Positions 48,724 to 60,168 of a stretch of DNA of 64,000 nt are shown here, piece by piece (within the stretch, counting starts at the first letter, position 1; each line of letters begins with the position of its first letter). The notes below the pieces were generated by a model that worked only from the letters and a program-made list of their open reading frames with translations, was not told where the DNA came from and did not search any database. The DNA comes from Microbacterium sp. VKM Ac-2870 (GTDB taxonomy: Bacteria > Actinomycetota > Actinomycetes > Actinomycetales > Microbacteriaceae): positions 558,001-622,000 of the forward strand of contig NZ_JADKSH010000003.1 in the NCBI RefSeq assembly GCF_015350795.1. Reading direction: 5' to 3'. A program made the translations under genes and the position numbers.

Positions 48724-49917
48724 TCAGGAGGAGGCGGATTCCGTCGTCACGACGAGCCGCCCGCCCCGCCAGACCGCGGCAGTGAGCGGCATTCCGGGAC
48801 GGTAGGCGAGATGCGTCGCCGACGGCGCGTCGAGCAGATGGAGGTCGGCCCGGTGACCGACGGCGATCGATCCGATCGCGCCGTCGCCATCGCCCTTGCT
48901 CCCGTCGCGACCGAGCGCGATGGCCCCGGCGCGGGTGGCCGCTCGCACCGCCTCGTGCACGCTCAGTCCCATCTGCAGCACGGCGGTCGCCACGCAGAAC
49001 GGCATAGAGCTGGTGTACGACGTGCCGGGGTTGCAGTTGGAGGCGATCGCCACTTCGACGCCCGCGTCGAGCAGACGTCGGGCGGGAGCAAGAGGCGCGC
49101 GGGTCGAGAGGTCGCAGGCAGGAAGAACCGTGGCGACCGTGCTGCCCGCGGCGAGCGCGTCGAGGTCGGCGTCGGAGACGAAGTTGCAGTGGTCGACGCT
49201 CGCGGCACCGAGCTCGACCGCGAGGCGGATGCCGTCACCGTGACCGAGCTGGTTGCCGTGCACCCGCAGGCCGAGACCCGCAGCCGCGGCGGCGGTGAGC
49301 ACCTCACGCGACTGCTCGGCGGTGAACGCGCCGCGCTCGCAGAACACGTCGGCCCACGACACGAACGGGCGCACCGCGTCGAGCATGGGCCCGCAGACCT
49401 CGCGCACGTAGTCGTCGGGGTCGACGCCGGCCGGCACGAGGTGCGCACCGAGGAAAGTGGCCTCGTCGGCGCCGGCGGCCGCGATGCGGGCACTGCGCGC
49501 TTCGCTCGCGACATCGAGTCCGTAGCCGGTCTTCGTCTCGATCCACGTCGTCCCCTGCGCGCGAGCCGCGCGCACGCGGGCCGCGACGAGGGCGGACAAC
49601 CGCTCATCGGAAGCGGCGCGCGTGGCATCCCGCGTCACCGCGATGCCTCCCGCGACGTAGCTCTGTCCGGCCATCCGGGCTTCGAATTCGGCGGTGCGGT
49701 CGCCATCGAACACGAGATGGGTGTGGGAATCGACCCAGCCGGGGAGCAGGGCGCGACCGTCGGCGTCGACGCGGTCGTCGGCGGCAGGGGCCTCGGCGGC
49801 GGCGCCGATCCACGCGATGCGGTCGCCGTCGATGACGACGGCCGCGTCGCGCAGCACACGGTCTTCGTCGTCGACGGTCATCAGCTCACCGATACGGGTG
49901 ATGAGGGTCGCGCTCAC
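48724..49917 (-). CDS. hutI: Imidazolonepropionase
   Basis: Hydrolyses 4-imidazolone-5-propionate to formimidoyl-L-glutamate in histidine breakdown. The 397-residue metal-dependent amidohydrolase has HTHLVF for two metal His, ETKTGYGL, HGNQLGHGDG with further His ligands, and SNCNPGTS near the C-terminus, all HutI hallmarks. GTG 49917 overlaps the hutF stop (GTGA). It is the last gene of the hut operon. Confidence 0.95.
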   Translation of the reverse strand: MSATLITRIGELMTVDDEDRVLRDAAVVIDGDRIAWIGAAAEAPAADDRVDADGRALLPGWVDSHTHLVFDGDRTAEFEARMAGQSYVAGGIAVTRDATRAASDERLSALVAARVRAARAQGTTWIETKTGYGLDVASEARSARIAAAGADEATFLGAHLVPAGVDPDDYVREVCGPMLDAVRPFVSWADVFCERGAFTAEQSREVLTAAAAAGLGLRVHGNQLGHGDGIRLAVELGAASVDHCNFVSDADLDALAAGSTVATVLPACDLSTRAPLAPARRLLDAGVEVAIASNCNPGTSYTSSMPFCVATAVLQMGLSVHEAVRAATRAGAIALGRDGSKGDGDGAIGSIAVGHRADLHLLDAPSATHLAYRPGMPLTAAVWRGGRLVVTTESASS

Positions 49918-51233
49918 GCGAGCACCGCCTTTCGCCACAAATCCCCGATGGGGCCGAGATCGGTATGCACTCCGCGGATCGCGCGCTCGCGCCCTCCGAT
50001 GATCACACGGGTGACGTCCTGCGCGGTGGCGCTGAGCACGAGCTGGCCGGGGTCACTGCCCGCGGTGCGAGCGCTGGCCTCATCGACCACGAGCAGGTCG
50101 CACGGCCGGCCGACCGCAAGCGCGCCGACCCGGCGGCCGACGGCCTCCGCGCCTCCGCGGGTGAGGGCGGCCACGAGTTCGGCGGGCGAGAACCGTCCGC
50201 GACGCCCCGACGCGAGCCGTTCGCCGTGCTCGAGAGCGCGGGCCTCGAGGAGCGGATCGACGACGGCGTGCTGGTCGGTGCCGAGGGCGATGCGCGCACC
50301 GGCATCCGCAAGTCTCCGCGCCGGCCCCACGCCGTCGCCGAGGTCGGCCTCGGTGGTCGGGCACATCACGATCGTCGCCCCCGCCGCACCCAGGGCCGCG
50401 ATGTCGTCGTCGTCGAGGTGGGTCGCGTGCACGGCCGACAGCCGCGACGAGAGCAGACCGCTGCGAGCGAGCAGCGCCGTCGGCGTCAGGCCGGTCGCAG
50501 CCACGCACGCCTCGTTCTCGCCGGGCTGCTCCGACAGGTGCACGTGCAGCGGGATGGCGGGGTCGAGCTCGGCGCCGATGCGTTCGAGAGCATCGACCGG
50601 CACGGCGCGCACGGAGTGCACGGCGGCGCCGACGACGACCTCGGGATGCTCCTCGGCGAGGCGCGAGCGCAGCGACGACAGACGGGCGAGCCACGCCGCG
50701 GCATCCGCATCGCCGAAGCGGCGTTGCGCGGGCTCGAGCGGCGAGCCGAAACCACTCGACAGGTAGCACGTGTCGAGCAGCGTCAGTCGGATGCCGGCAG
50801 CTCGCGCCGCGCGGGCGAGGGCGAGCTCCATCGCGTGCGGGGGGTCGTACGGGCGCGCATCGGGCGCGTGGTGCACGTAGTGGAACTCGGCCACCGCGCT
50901 CCAGCCCGCGGCGACCATCTCGGCGTAGACGGCGGTGGCGATCCGTTCGTACGACACGGGATCCAGCCGCGCCGACTCGCGGTACATCAGCTCGCGCCAG
51001 GTCCAGAAGCTGCCCCCGTCGGCGTGGGTGCGACCGCGCAGCAGCCGGTGGAACGCGTGCGAATGCGCGTTGACCGCTCCAGGCAGCACGAGCCCGTCGA
51101 GGCGCTCGTCGCCGTCGCAGCAACCGGTGTCGGTGTCGATCTGCGTGATCACGCCGTCGGCGGATGCCGTGATGCGCACGCCATGGGCGACGTCGCCTTC
51201 GACCCACGCCCGCTCTGCCCAAAACGCGGTCAT
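49914..51233 (-). CDS. hutF: Formimidoylglutamate deiminase
   Basis: A 439-residue amidohydrolase that deiminates formimidoyl-L-glutamate to N-formyl-L-glutamate and ammonia. Metal-binding HSHAFHRLLRG, GCRHTHADGGSFWTW-like substrate loop (RTHADGGSFWTWRELMY), HVHLSEQPGENE, and GTDQHAVVDPL match HutF. The ATG overlaps the M20 gene stop (ATGA). Its product needs a deformylase, and the gene next to it encodes an amide hydrolase. Confidence 0.93.
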   Translation of the reverse strand: MTAFWAERAWVEGDVAHGVRITASADGVITQIDTDTGCCDGDERLDGLVLPGAVNAHSHAFHRLLRGRTHADGGSFWTWRELMYRESARLDPVSYERIATAVYAEMVAAGWSAVAEFHYVHHAPDARPYDPPHAMELALARAARAAGIRLTLLDTCYLSSGFGSPLEPAQRRFGDADAAAWLARLSSLRSRLAEEHPEVVVGAAVHSVRAVPVDALERIGAELDPAIPLHVHLSEQPGENEACVAATGLTPTALLARSGLLSSRLSAVHATHLDDDDIAALGAAGATIVMCPTTEADLGDGVGPARRLADAGARIALGTDQHAVVDPLLEARALEHGERLASGRRGRFSPAELVAALTRGGAEAVGRRVGALAVGRPCDLLVVDEASARTAGSDPGQLVLSATAQDVTRVIIGGRERAIRGVHTDLGPIGDLWRKAVLA

Positions 51234-52428
51234 GACAGCAGCTCCTGCAACGCGTCGGCGAGAGCCGCGGCGGAAGCGTCGGCGTCCGCATCGGTGACGT
51301 ATTCCTCCGGCGAGTGGGAGATGCCCGAGGGGTTGCGGACGAAGAGCATCCCCGTCGGCACGGCGCTTGCGAGGATGCCCGCGTCGTGTCCCGCGCCGGT
51401 GCGCAGATGCGGGGCGTCGGCGAGCGCCGCACCCAGGCGGCCGGCGAGTGTCGGATCGAATCCGACCGTGGGGCTCCAGGATTCCTCGACCAGGACCGCC
51501 TCGCATCCCCGGGCTGCGGCGATATCGCCGCACATGCGGTCGATGTCGGCCATCATGCGCCGGGTGACGGCGTCGTCGGGGTGGCGCGCGTCGATCCAGA
51601 AGTCCACCGACGACGCGATGACGTTCGTGCCGCCGGGAACAGGCTCGAAGCGGCCGACGGTGGCGCGCGCATCGTCGATGGCGCCGGCGACCTCGGCGAT
51701 GGCGCCGACCATCGCTGCGGCGGCGACCACGGGATCACGGCGGTCGGCCATGAGGGTCGTGCCGGCGTGGTTGCCCTCGCCGCGCACCGACACCTTGAAG
51801 CGACCGTGGCCGAGGATGGACTCCGCCACGGCGAACGGCCGAGCGAAATCGATCAGACCGCGTCCCTGTTCGACGTGCAGCTCGACGAACACGCCGATGC
51901 GGGCGAGCGTCTCGGGATCGGGGCCGATCCACCGCGGATCGATGCCACCCGCCGCGAACACGTCGGCGAGCGTGTTGCCGTCGCGGTCGGTGAGGGTGCG
52001 CGCGGCATCCGGCGAGAGTGCACCGGTGAGCAGGCGGGAGCCGAGGCACGCGACGCCGAAGCGCGACCCCTCCTCCTCGGGGAACACCGCGATCGCCAGC
52101 GGCCGTGCCGGAGTGAACCCGCGCTCACGCAGCACGTCGACGGCGCCGAACGCCGCCGCGACGCCGAGCGGGCCGTCGAACGCCCCTCCGCCGGGCACGG
52201 AGTCGAGGTGGCTGCCGGTGACGACGGCGTCCGGTCCCGCCAGCCCCCACCACGCCCACAGGATGCCGTTGCGATCGACCTCGACGTCGAGTCCGCGCTG
52301 CGCGGCCTCAGCGAGGAACCAGCTGCGCAGGTCGCGTTCGGCGGTCGAGAACACCGGGCGGACATATCCGCCGCTGCGGGCGTCGCGGCCGATGCCCGCG
52401 ATCGCGGTGAGGAGGGTGGTGACGGCGG

Positions 52429-52432
<4 letters not shown>
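51230..52432 (-). CDS. M20 metallohydrolase, allantoate amidohydrolase/N-carbamoyl-amino-acid hydrolase type
   Basis: A 400-residue binuclear zinc hydrolase. Motifs are [19 protein letters not shown] (metal His and Asp), [10 protein letters not shown] (base Glu), ELHVEQG, and a dimerisation domain with [11 protein letters not shown]. By sequence the family cleaves N-carbamoyl or allantoate amides. Inside the hut operon, between hutU and hutF and overlapping both by 4 nt, it is better explained as the enzyme that removes formate from N-formylglutamate, replacing the missing hutG. That activity is inferred from context. Confidence 0.88.
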
Positions 52433-54080
<1,648 letters not shown>

Positions 54081-54084
<4 letters not shown>

Positions 54085-54782
54085 CTCGGTGTCTCTCTTC
54101 CTGGTGTGCTCGCTCGTGTGGCGGCGGACAGTTCGGGGCGGGCCAGGATCGACTGGCTCTCGGCGACGAGCAGGCGCCCGATCGCGGCGTTCTTCACGTC
54201 GGTGGTGCGGTAGCTGGGCACGACGACCGAGAGGGAGGCCACGACCCGGCCGCCCACGGCGACCGGCGCGGCGATGGCGGTGACGTCGTCTTCCACACCC
54301 TGGGTCACGACGATGTAGCCGGCGTTGCCCGCCTCGCCCGCTTTTCCCTCGAGGACGGCGCCCGCGGCGGAGCCGTGCAGCGGGATGCTGCGGCCGACCC
54401 AACTCGCGTGACGCACCGAGTGGGTGCCCTCGACGATGGCGATGTAGAGCGCGGTGTCGCCGGCGCCGCGGATGGCGAGATAGCAGGACTCCCCCGTTGC
54501 GGCGACGACCCGCGCGAGGGCAGGCTCGGCGAGGGAGACCAGCGAGTCGTTCGACAGTGCGAGAGCACCGAGCTGCACGATTCGCGCGCCGGCGGCGTAG
54601 CGGCCGTCGGGCACGCGGCGGACGAACTCCTGGGCCTCGAGCGTGCGCAGCAGACGCAGCGCGGTGCTCGCCGACAAGTCGGCGGCTCGGGCCGCATCGG
54701 CCAGCGTGATCGGTCCGCCGTCACACACGGTGCCGAGAAGCGACAGGGCGCGATCGACGGTGCGGGTGGATGTCTCGGTCAT
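54081..54782 (-). CDS. IclR-family regulator of the hut operon
   Basis: A 233-residue regulator. The winged helix is at about 8-65 ([39 protein letters not shown]) and the IclR effector domain follows ([36 protein letters not shown]). It is the first gene of the hut operon and shares its 3' end with hutU, so regulator and enzymes are made from one mRNA. An inverted repeat over its own promoter implies autoregulation, with urocanate or another intermediate as likely ligand. Confidence 0.9.
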
Positions 54783-54785
54783 ATT

Positions 54786-54817
54786 CCATTCAGTAAAACG
54801 CTGTTGCTACTCAATGG
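54786..54817. promoter_or_regulatory. Inverted repeat at the hut operon promoter
   Basis: CCATTCAGTA (54786-54795) and TACTCAATGG (54808-54817) are 10-nt arms with one mismatch separated by 12 nt, in a local AT-rich stretch immediately upstream of the regulator's ATG. IclR proteins commonly bind such sites. Confidence 0.6.
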
Positions 54818-54933
54818 CAAGAGGTGCGGCCGCTGGTGGCGGGCGATGTTCCGTCATCCGTCGAGGGACGAACCGCACGTCGGTGACCAGACTGTGCGGG
54901 AGCCCTCAGCCCACACGAACGGAAGGAACGAGG

Positions 54934-55218
54934 ATGAGCGAACCATCCAGCCACACACACCTCAGCGAGCACCATCGGGTCACCCTGGAGCACATTGCGC
55001 GCCACCCCACCACGCACAACCTGGAGTGGGACGACGTGATCGGACTGCTCCGCGAGGTCGCCGAGGTGCACGAAGAACACGACGGCAAGGTGAAGGTCGC
55101 CCTCGGAAACGAGAAGCTCGTGCTGAGCAGACCGCGACACAAAGACGTCGACGAGCAGATGGTGCTCGATCTTCGCCGCCTGTTCCGCGCCACCGGCGTG
55201 CTGCCGGCCGGCGACTGA
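54934..55218 (+). CDS. HicA-like small protein, unknown
   Basis: A 94-residue protein. HRVTLEHIARHPTTHNLEWDDVIGLLREVAEVHEEHDGKV is a pattern I associate with small actinobacterial proteins having a HicA-like double-stranded RNA-binding fold. No antitoxin gene is adjacent, so a toxin role is not supported. AAGGA lies 6 nt before ATG 54934. Confidence 0.75.
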   Translation: MSEPSSHTHLSEHHRVTLEHIARHPTTHNLEWDDVIGLLREVAEVHEEHDGKVKVALGNEKLVLSRPRHKDVDEQMVLDLRRLFRATGVLPAGD

Positions 55219-55234
55219 CGTTCAGCCGCGAGAG

Positions 55235-56446
55235 ATGCCGTCACCCCGAGCGCGACCCTCTCTCGCGCTGCGGATACCGAACTACCGCCGATTCATCGCC
55301 GGTCAGGGTGTCAGCCTCATCGGGTCGTGGACGGAGACGATCGCCCAGGGCGTGCTCGTCCTGCAGCTGACGAACTCGCCGCTGCAGCTCGGTATCGTCG
55401 CGGCGCTTCGCTACCTGCCCGTGCTGCTCTTCGCGCCCTACGCCGGGGTGATCGTCGACCGCCACGACCGCCGACGGGTGCTGATCACGACCCAATCGCT
55501 GCTCGGCGGCCTCTCCGCCGTCCTCGGCATCGCGGTCGTCCTGCAGATCATCTCGATCGAGGCCGTATACGTCTTCGCCCTGTCGTTCGGTGTGCTCACC
55601 GCCCTGGACAACCCCGCCCGGATGGCGCTGATCCCCGAACTGGTCGATCGCGAAGCACTGCGCGACGCCATCACCCTGAACAGCATCTTGGCGAACGTCG
55701 GTCGAGGCGTCGGCCCCGTCGTCGCCGCGGGGCTGCTGGCCACTGTCGGGGCAGCCTGGTGCTTCTTCGTCAACGCCGGCAGCTTCGTGTTCGTCGTCGT
55801 CGCCCTGCTTCTGATCGACCGGTCACAGATGCACCCGGAAGGAACTGTTCCCCGTCGTGGTGGGCAGCTACGGGCGGCGCTCGTGGTGGCGCGGCGGACA
55901 CCCGACATCCTGGGACCGCTCGCCATGATGGCCGTCGTCGGCACGCTCACGTACGAGTTCGAGGTCAGCTTCCCGCTGTTCGCCGAACGCTCCCTCGACG
56001 GCGGAGCCGTGGAGTACGCGTGGTTGACCGCGGCTTTCGGTGCCGGTGCCGTTCTGGCCGGGCTCATCCTGATCTTCTGGCCGCAGACGGGCCTGCGGCA
56101 GATGGTATGGATCACGGTCGCGTACGCCGCCGCTCTCGCGCTTGCGGCCACGGCGCCGACGAGCCTCTGGGCGAATGCGGCTGTCGTCCTGGTCGGATCC
56201 GCCAGCATCGGCTTCCTGACGACGGGAAACGCCACGATCCAGTTGGCCGCACCCGCTCAGATGCGCGGTCGCATCACCTCGCTGTGGACGATGGCCTTCA
56301 CCGGGAGCACCCCGATCGGCGCGCTGATCATCGGCGGCGTCGGCGCACTGTGGGGCGGACGCTCCACCGTGTACGTCGCCGCTGCGGCGTGCGCCGCCGC
56401 CGCCCTTGTCGGCTGGTCGATTCTTCGCCGTCAGCCGCGGGTCTGA
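55235..56446 (+). CDS. MFS transporter, MFS_3 type
   Basis: A 403-residue transporter with 11-12 helices. The start (LALRIPNYRRFIAGQGVSLIGSW) and VDRHDRRRVL between helices 2 and 3 are typical of the MFS_3/EntS-like efflux group. It begins 16 nt after the small HicA-like gene and may be cotranscribed. Its last 16 nt overlap the convergent YoaK gene. Substrate unknown. Confidence 0.88.
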   Translation: MPSPRARPSLALRIPNYRRFIAGQGVSLIGSWTETIAQGVLVLQLTNSPLQLGIVAALRYLPVLLFAPYAGVIVDRHDRRRVLITTQSLLGGLSAVLGIAVVLQIISIEAVYVFALSFGVLTALDNPARMALIPELVDREALRDAITLNSILANVGRGVGPVVAAGLLATVGAAWCFFVNAGSFVFVVVALLLIDRSQMHPEGTVPRRGGQLRAALVVARRTPDILGPLAMMAVVGTLTYEFEVSFPLFAERSLDGGAVEYAWLTAAFGAGAVLAGLILIFWPQTGLRQMVWITVAYAAALALAATAPTSLWANAAVVLVGSASIGFLTTGNATIQLAAPAQMRGRITSLWTMAFTGSTPIGALIIGGVGALWGGRSTVYVAAAACAAAALVGWSILRRQPRV

Positions 56447-57129
56447 TCGGGTCGGCGGCGGTTCTGTCGTCGAGCGACCAGCAGCAGCACCAGCCCCACA
56501 GCCGAAGGGATGACAGGGAGGACGGCGCCCGCGGCGACGTCGACCGTCATCACCGCGGCGCCGCACAGGGCGCCGGCGGCGAGCGCGACGATCGTCCCGA
56601 TGCGGACGAGCGCTTCGGAGAGATCGCCGTCTGCGGCATCCTTCATCAGTGTGGTGATCGCGCCGGTCACGAAGGTCGTCGCCACGCGCGATCGCACCTC
56701 GACACGGCGCCCGATCACAGTCTGCAGCGCCATCGCGGTCGTCGACAGGGCCACCACGACCATGATGAGCACCATGCCGCGCCGCCCGCCGTCTACCGCC
56801 CAGATCCCGGCCACGGCGAGTTGCGCGGCGAGCCCGCACCCCATGACGCTGCCCAGCCGCCGCGTCGACACCTGCGCCCCGCGCGTCACGCGGAAGCCGG
56901 CGAACACGACACCCGAGAAGACGACGACCGCAACGATCGCGCCCGTCAGCGTCGCCGGATAGTCCGGTCGGGTGATCAGGCCGGAGAGCACCACATTTCC
57001 GGTCATATTCGCCGTGAAGATCCCGCCGAGTTGGAGGAACGCGAACGCGTCGGTCGCACCTGCGGCGAAGGAGAGCACGACGGCCAGGGCGTCGAGACTC
57101 GGCCGGTCGCGGTCATTCGGAATGGTCAT
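56431..57129 (-). CDS. YoaK-family (DUF1275) membrane protein
   Basis: A 232-residue protein with six or seven helices. AAGATDAFAFLQLGGIFTANMTGNVV near the N-terminus and RSRVATTFVTGAITTLM later match DUF1275/YoaK. The function of the family is unknown. The start is ATG 57129, divergent from the next MFS gene. Confidence 0.88.
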   Translation of the reverse strand: MTIPNDRDRPSLDALAVVLSFAAGATDAFAFLQLGGIFTANMTGNVVLSGLITRPDYPATLTGAIVAVVVFSGVVFAGFRVTRGAQVSTRRLGSVMGCGLAAQLAVAGIWAVDGGRRGMVLIMVVVALSTTAMALQTVIGRRVEVRSRVATTFVTGAITTLMKDAADGDLSEALVRIGTIVALAAGALCGAAVMTVDVAAGAVLPVIPSAVGLVLLLVARRQNRRRPDQTRG

Positions 57130-57280
57130 CGGCTCGGCTCCCGTCGCTCTGCGGGAACGCTATGGCCAACGAGATTGCGGGCCTTGCGACGACTGTCGGA
57201 GAACATCACGTCGCCGGCACGTCTCAACATCCGTCGTAACGCCGCCACCGCCTCGCCGAATACGGTGCGAGGAGGGAGGC

Positions 57281-58519
57281 GTGGTGACAGATCTATCGAG
57301 CGAGAGGGCGCGGGCACGCGGAGTGCGCCTACCTGCCGCGGGACACGGACCCGGCTTCTGGATCGTGGCATCCACGTTCCTCACGGTGATGGCCTACTCC
57401 ACCGTCCCCACACCGCTGTATCCGCTGTACGAAGAACGTGACGGCTTTCCGGTTCCGACGATCACCGTCATCTTCGCCGCGTACGCGGTCGGGGTCGTCA
57501 TCGCCCTCTACCTGCTCGGGCACGTCAGCGACTGGGTCGGGCGGCGACGGATGCTGGTCGTCGCTGTCCTGGTGTCGGCCCTGTCGGCGGTCATCTTCCT
57601 GCTGTGGCCGGAGGTGCCCGGCCTCATCGTCGCGCGCCTGATCAACGGCGCGAGCATCGGCATCCTCACCGCCACAGCCACCGCGCACCTCTCCGAGCTG
57701 CGCGCCGCCGCGAAGCCGGATGAGGACGGCATCATCGCCTCGTCGATCGCCGGAGCCGCCAACATCGGCGGACTCGCTCTGGGCCCGCTCGCCGGAGGCC
57801 TGTTCGCCGAGTTCCTGCCCGATCCGCTCACCCTTCCGCACGCGGTCTTCCTCGTGCTGCTGCTCGTCGCGGCGGTCGTGCTGACCTGTGTGCCCGAAAC
57901 CGTCGCCCCCCGCGAGGAGCCGCCCGCGTATCGTCCCCAACGCCTGTCGGTGCCGCGCGCCGCGCGGCCGGCTTTCGTCACCGCCGGCTTCGCGGCCTTC
58001 GCCGGCTTCGCGGTGTTCGGCCTGTTCACGGCGCTCGCGCCGACGTTTCTCGGGACGACGTTCGGCCAACACGATCACCTCGTCGCCGGCGCGACCCCGT
58101 TCGCGGTGTTCGCAGCCGCCGCGGCCGGGCAGCTCATCTTCGGCCGCCTCCCCCTGCGGACCCAGTTGACGATCGCCGCGATCGCATGCGGGGTGGGGCT
58201 GGTCACGGTCGCCGCCGGGGCCGTGCTGCCGAGCATCGTCGCGTTCGTCGCCGGCGGCGTGATCGCTGGTCTGGGCGTCGGTGTGCTGTTCAAGGGCGCC
58301 GTGGCGACCACGATCTCGCTCGCCGACCCCGATCGGCGCGGGGAGACTCTGGCGCTGCTGTTCCTCATCGCCTATGCGGGGCTCGCCGTGCCCGTTCTCG
58401 CGGTCGGCGGCGCCCTGCTGTTCGCGCCGGCGACACCCGTGCTCCTCGTGTTCGTGACGATCGTGCTCGTCGCCACAGTGTCGGCGGCGTCGGTCCTGAT
58501 CCGCAGGGAGGCGAAGTGA
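57281..58519 (+). CDS. MFS transporter
   Basis: A 412-residue protein with 12 helices. YSTVPTPLYPLYEERDGF follows helix 1, and GHVSDWVGRRR is the MFS loop between helices 2 and 3. GGAGG lies 5 nt before GTG 57281; GTG 57284 is also possible. Its stop overlaps the next MFS start as GTGA, so two different transporters are coupled. Likely drug or metabolite export. Confidence 0.88.
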   Translation: MVTDLSSERARARGVRLPAAGHGPGFWIVASTFLTVMAYSTVPTPLYPLYEERDGFPVPTITVIFAAYAVGVVIALYLLGHVSDWVGRRRMLVVAVLVSALSAVIFLLWPEVPGLIVARLINGASIGILTATATAHLSELRAAAKPDEDGIIASSIAGAANIGGLALGPLAGGLFAEFLPDPLTLPHAVFLVLLLVAAVVLTCVPETVAPREEPPAYRPQRLSVPRAARPAFVTAGFAAFAGFAVFGLFTALAPTFLGTTFGQHDHLVAGATPFAVFAAAAAGQLIFGRLPLRTQLTIAAIACGVGLVTVAAGAVLPSIVAFVAGGVIAGLGVGVLFKGAVATTISLADPDRRGETLALLFLIAYAGLAVPVLAVGGALLFAPATPVLLVFVTIVLVATVSAASVLIRREAK

Positions 58520-60162
58520 GCGGCGATGCCACGGCGAGTTCCGTGGCATCCGCGCCGCCCACCGCGTGGACGTCACTGCGAATCAAGGTCTTCCGCGCGA
58601 TCTGGTTGGCGGGGATCGTCAGCAACATCGGCAGCTGGATGCAGAGCGTCGGCGCGCAATGGATGCTCGTCGAAGGCGGCAGCGGTCCTGCCGTCGTGGC
58701 CCTTGTGCAGACAGCCGCCGCCGCGCCCGTGCTGCTGCTCGCGATCCCCGCCGGTGTGCTGGGCGAGTTCATGAACCGGCGGCGGATGCTCATCGCCGTG
58801 CAGACCGCCCAGGTGATCGTGGTCGGCATCCTCATCTGGCTCACCGCGGCGAACCTCGTCACCCCACCCCTGCTGCTCGTGCTGACGCTGCTGCTCGGAG
58901 CGGGCTCCGCGATCCAGCTGCCCGCGTACCAAGCGCTGGTGACCGACATCGTTCCGGCGCCCCTCGTGCAGGGGGCCGCGGCCCTCACCTCCATCGGCGT
59001 CAACGTCGCGCGCGCCGTCGGTCCGGCTCTCGCCGGCCTGCTCGTCGCGCAGGCCGGCGTCGTGGCCGTCTTCGCTGCGAATGCGATCTCGTTCGCCGCC
59101 TTCGTCGGGGTGCTTCTCGCCTGGCGGGGGTACTCGGTGCCGCGGGGACGGCCGGAGCGCTTCATCGACGCCACGCGCGCCGGGTTGCGGTACGTGCGCC
59201 ACTCCCGCGTGATCCTCGATCTGTTCGTGCGACTCGCTCTGTTCCTGCTCCCTGCCAACGCCCTGTGGGCGCTGCTGCCGATCATCGCCAGCGCAGAGCT
59301 GCACTTGCAAGCCAGCGGATACGGACTGCTGCTGACGGCACTCGGCATCGGGTCGATCGCGGGAGGCATCCTCCTGCCCACCGCGCGGAAGAGATGGACG
59401 ACGAACACGACGCTGGTCTCGGCGGCGGGCCTGTACGGCGCCAGCACCGCGGCGCTCGTCGTCTTTCCGTCGATCTGGACGGCGTTGCCCTTGCTGGTTC
59501 TCGCAGGCATCGGCTGGATCGGTGTGATCGCCACGGTCAACGGCACGGTGCAGGCGTTCCTGCCCGCCTGGGTGCGTACGCGCGGTCTCTCGGTCTACCA
59601 GCTCGTGCTGTTCGGCGGAACGGCCATCGGTGCCGCCCTGGCCGGCGCGGCCGCCGGGTTCGCGGGAGTCGCGTGGGTCACCGGCCTCTGCGGAGCGCTG
59701 ATCGTCGTCCTCGCCGCCGCGGGGGTCGTCTGGCCGACCGCCAGCACGGTCGGGCGCGGGCGCGGCGCGGTCGAGCTTCCCTTCCCGGAGGGATCGTCTG
59801 TCGACACCGAGGTGGTCGATGCGGCCAGACGCCCCGTCCTGGTGCTGCTGCGGTACCGGGTCGCCGCTGCGCGGCAGGCGGACTTCCTCGCACACATGGA
59901 GATGGTCGGCCACAGTCGTCGACGCACCGGTGCACGGTCCTGGCGGTTGTACGAGAATCACGAGCAGCCGGGGACGTTCGTGGAGGCGTTCGCGGTCGGT
60001 TCCTGGCAGGAGCATCTCAGCCAGCACGCCGACCGCGACACGCAGTACGACGACCAGCTCCTGGCCGACGCGCGGCAGTTCAGCGAGGACGACCCCGCGG
60101 TGGAGCACCTGATCGCCGTCCCGGAACGGCACGCGAAGACCGCCCCGACGCGCGGAGGATGA
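58516..60162 (+). CDS. MFS_3 transporter with a C-terminal ABM-like domain
   Basis: A 548-residue protein. Residues about 20-430 are an MFS_3 transporter (WLAGIVSNIGSWMQSVGAQWM; NRRRMLIAVQ). From about 450 a soluble domain (VLVLLRYRVAAARQADFLAH, SWRLYENHEQPGTFVEAFAV) resembles antibiotic-biosynthesis-monooxygenase folds, as in several MFS_3 members. GGGAGG lies 4 nt before GTG 58516. Possibly a siderophore or antibiotic exporter. Confidence 0.85.
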   Translation: MSGDATASSVASAPPTAWTSLRIKVFRAIWLAGIVSNIGSWMQSVGAQWMLVEGGSGPAVVALVQTAAAAPVLLLAIPAGVLGEFMNRRRMLIAVQTAQVIVVGILIWLTAANLVTPPLLLVLTLLLGAGSAIQLPAYQALVTDIVPAPLVQGAAALTSIGVNVARAVGPALAGLLVAQAGVVAVFAANAISFAAFVGVLLAWRGYSVPRGRPERFIDATRAGLRYVRHSRVILDLFVRLALFLLPANALWALLPIIASAELHLQASGYGLLLTALGIGSIAGGILLPTARKRWTTNTTLVSAAGLYGASTAALVVFPSIWTALPLLVLAGIGWIGVIATVNGTVQAFLPAWVRTRGLSVYQLVLFGGTAIGAALAGAAAGFAGVAWVTGLCGALIVVLAAAGVVWPTASTVGRGRGAVELPFPEGSSVDTEVVDAARRPVLVLLRYRVAAARQADFLAHMEMVGHSRRRTGARSWRLYENHEQPGTFVEAFAVGSWQEHLSQHADRDTQYDDQLLADARQFSEDDPAVEHLIAVPERHAKTAPTRGG

Positions 60163-60168
60163 CGACGG

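Noticed and set aside
54934..55218. HicAB-type toxin-antitoxin module
   Set aside because: Only a weak fold-level resemblance to HicA and no antitoxin gene on either side.
55235..60162. Antibiotic biosynthetic cluster
   Set aside because: Three MFS exporters and a broken monooxygenase, but no synthase, NRPS, PKS, terpene or RiPP gene.
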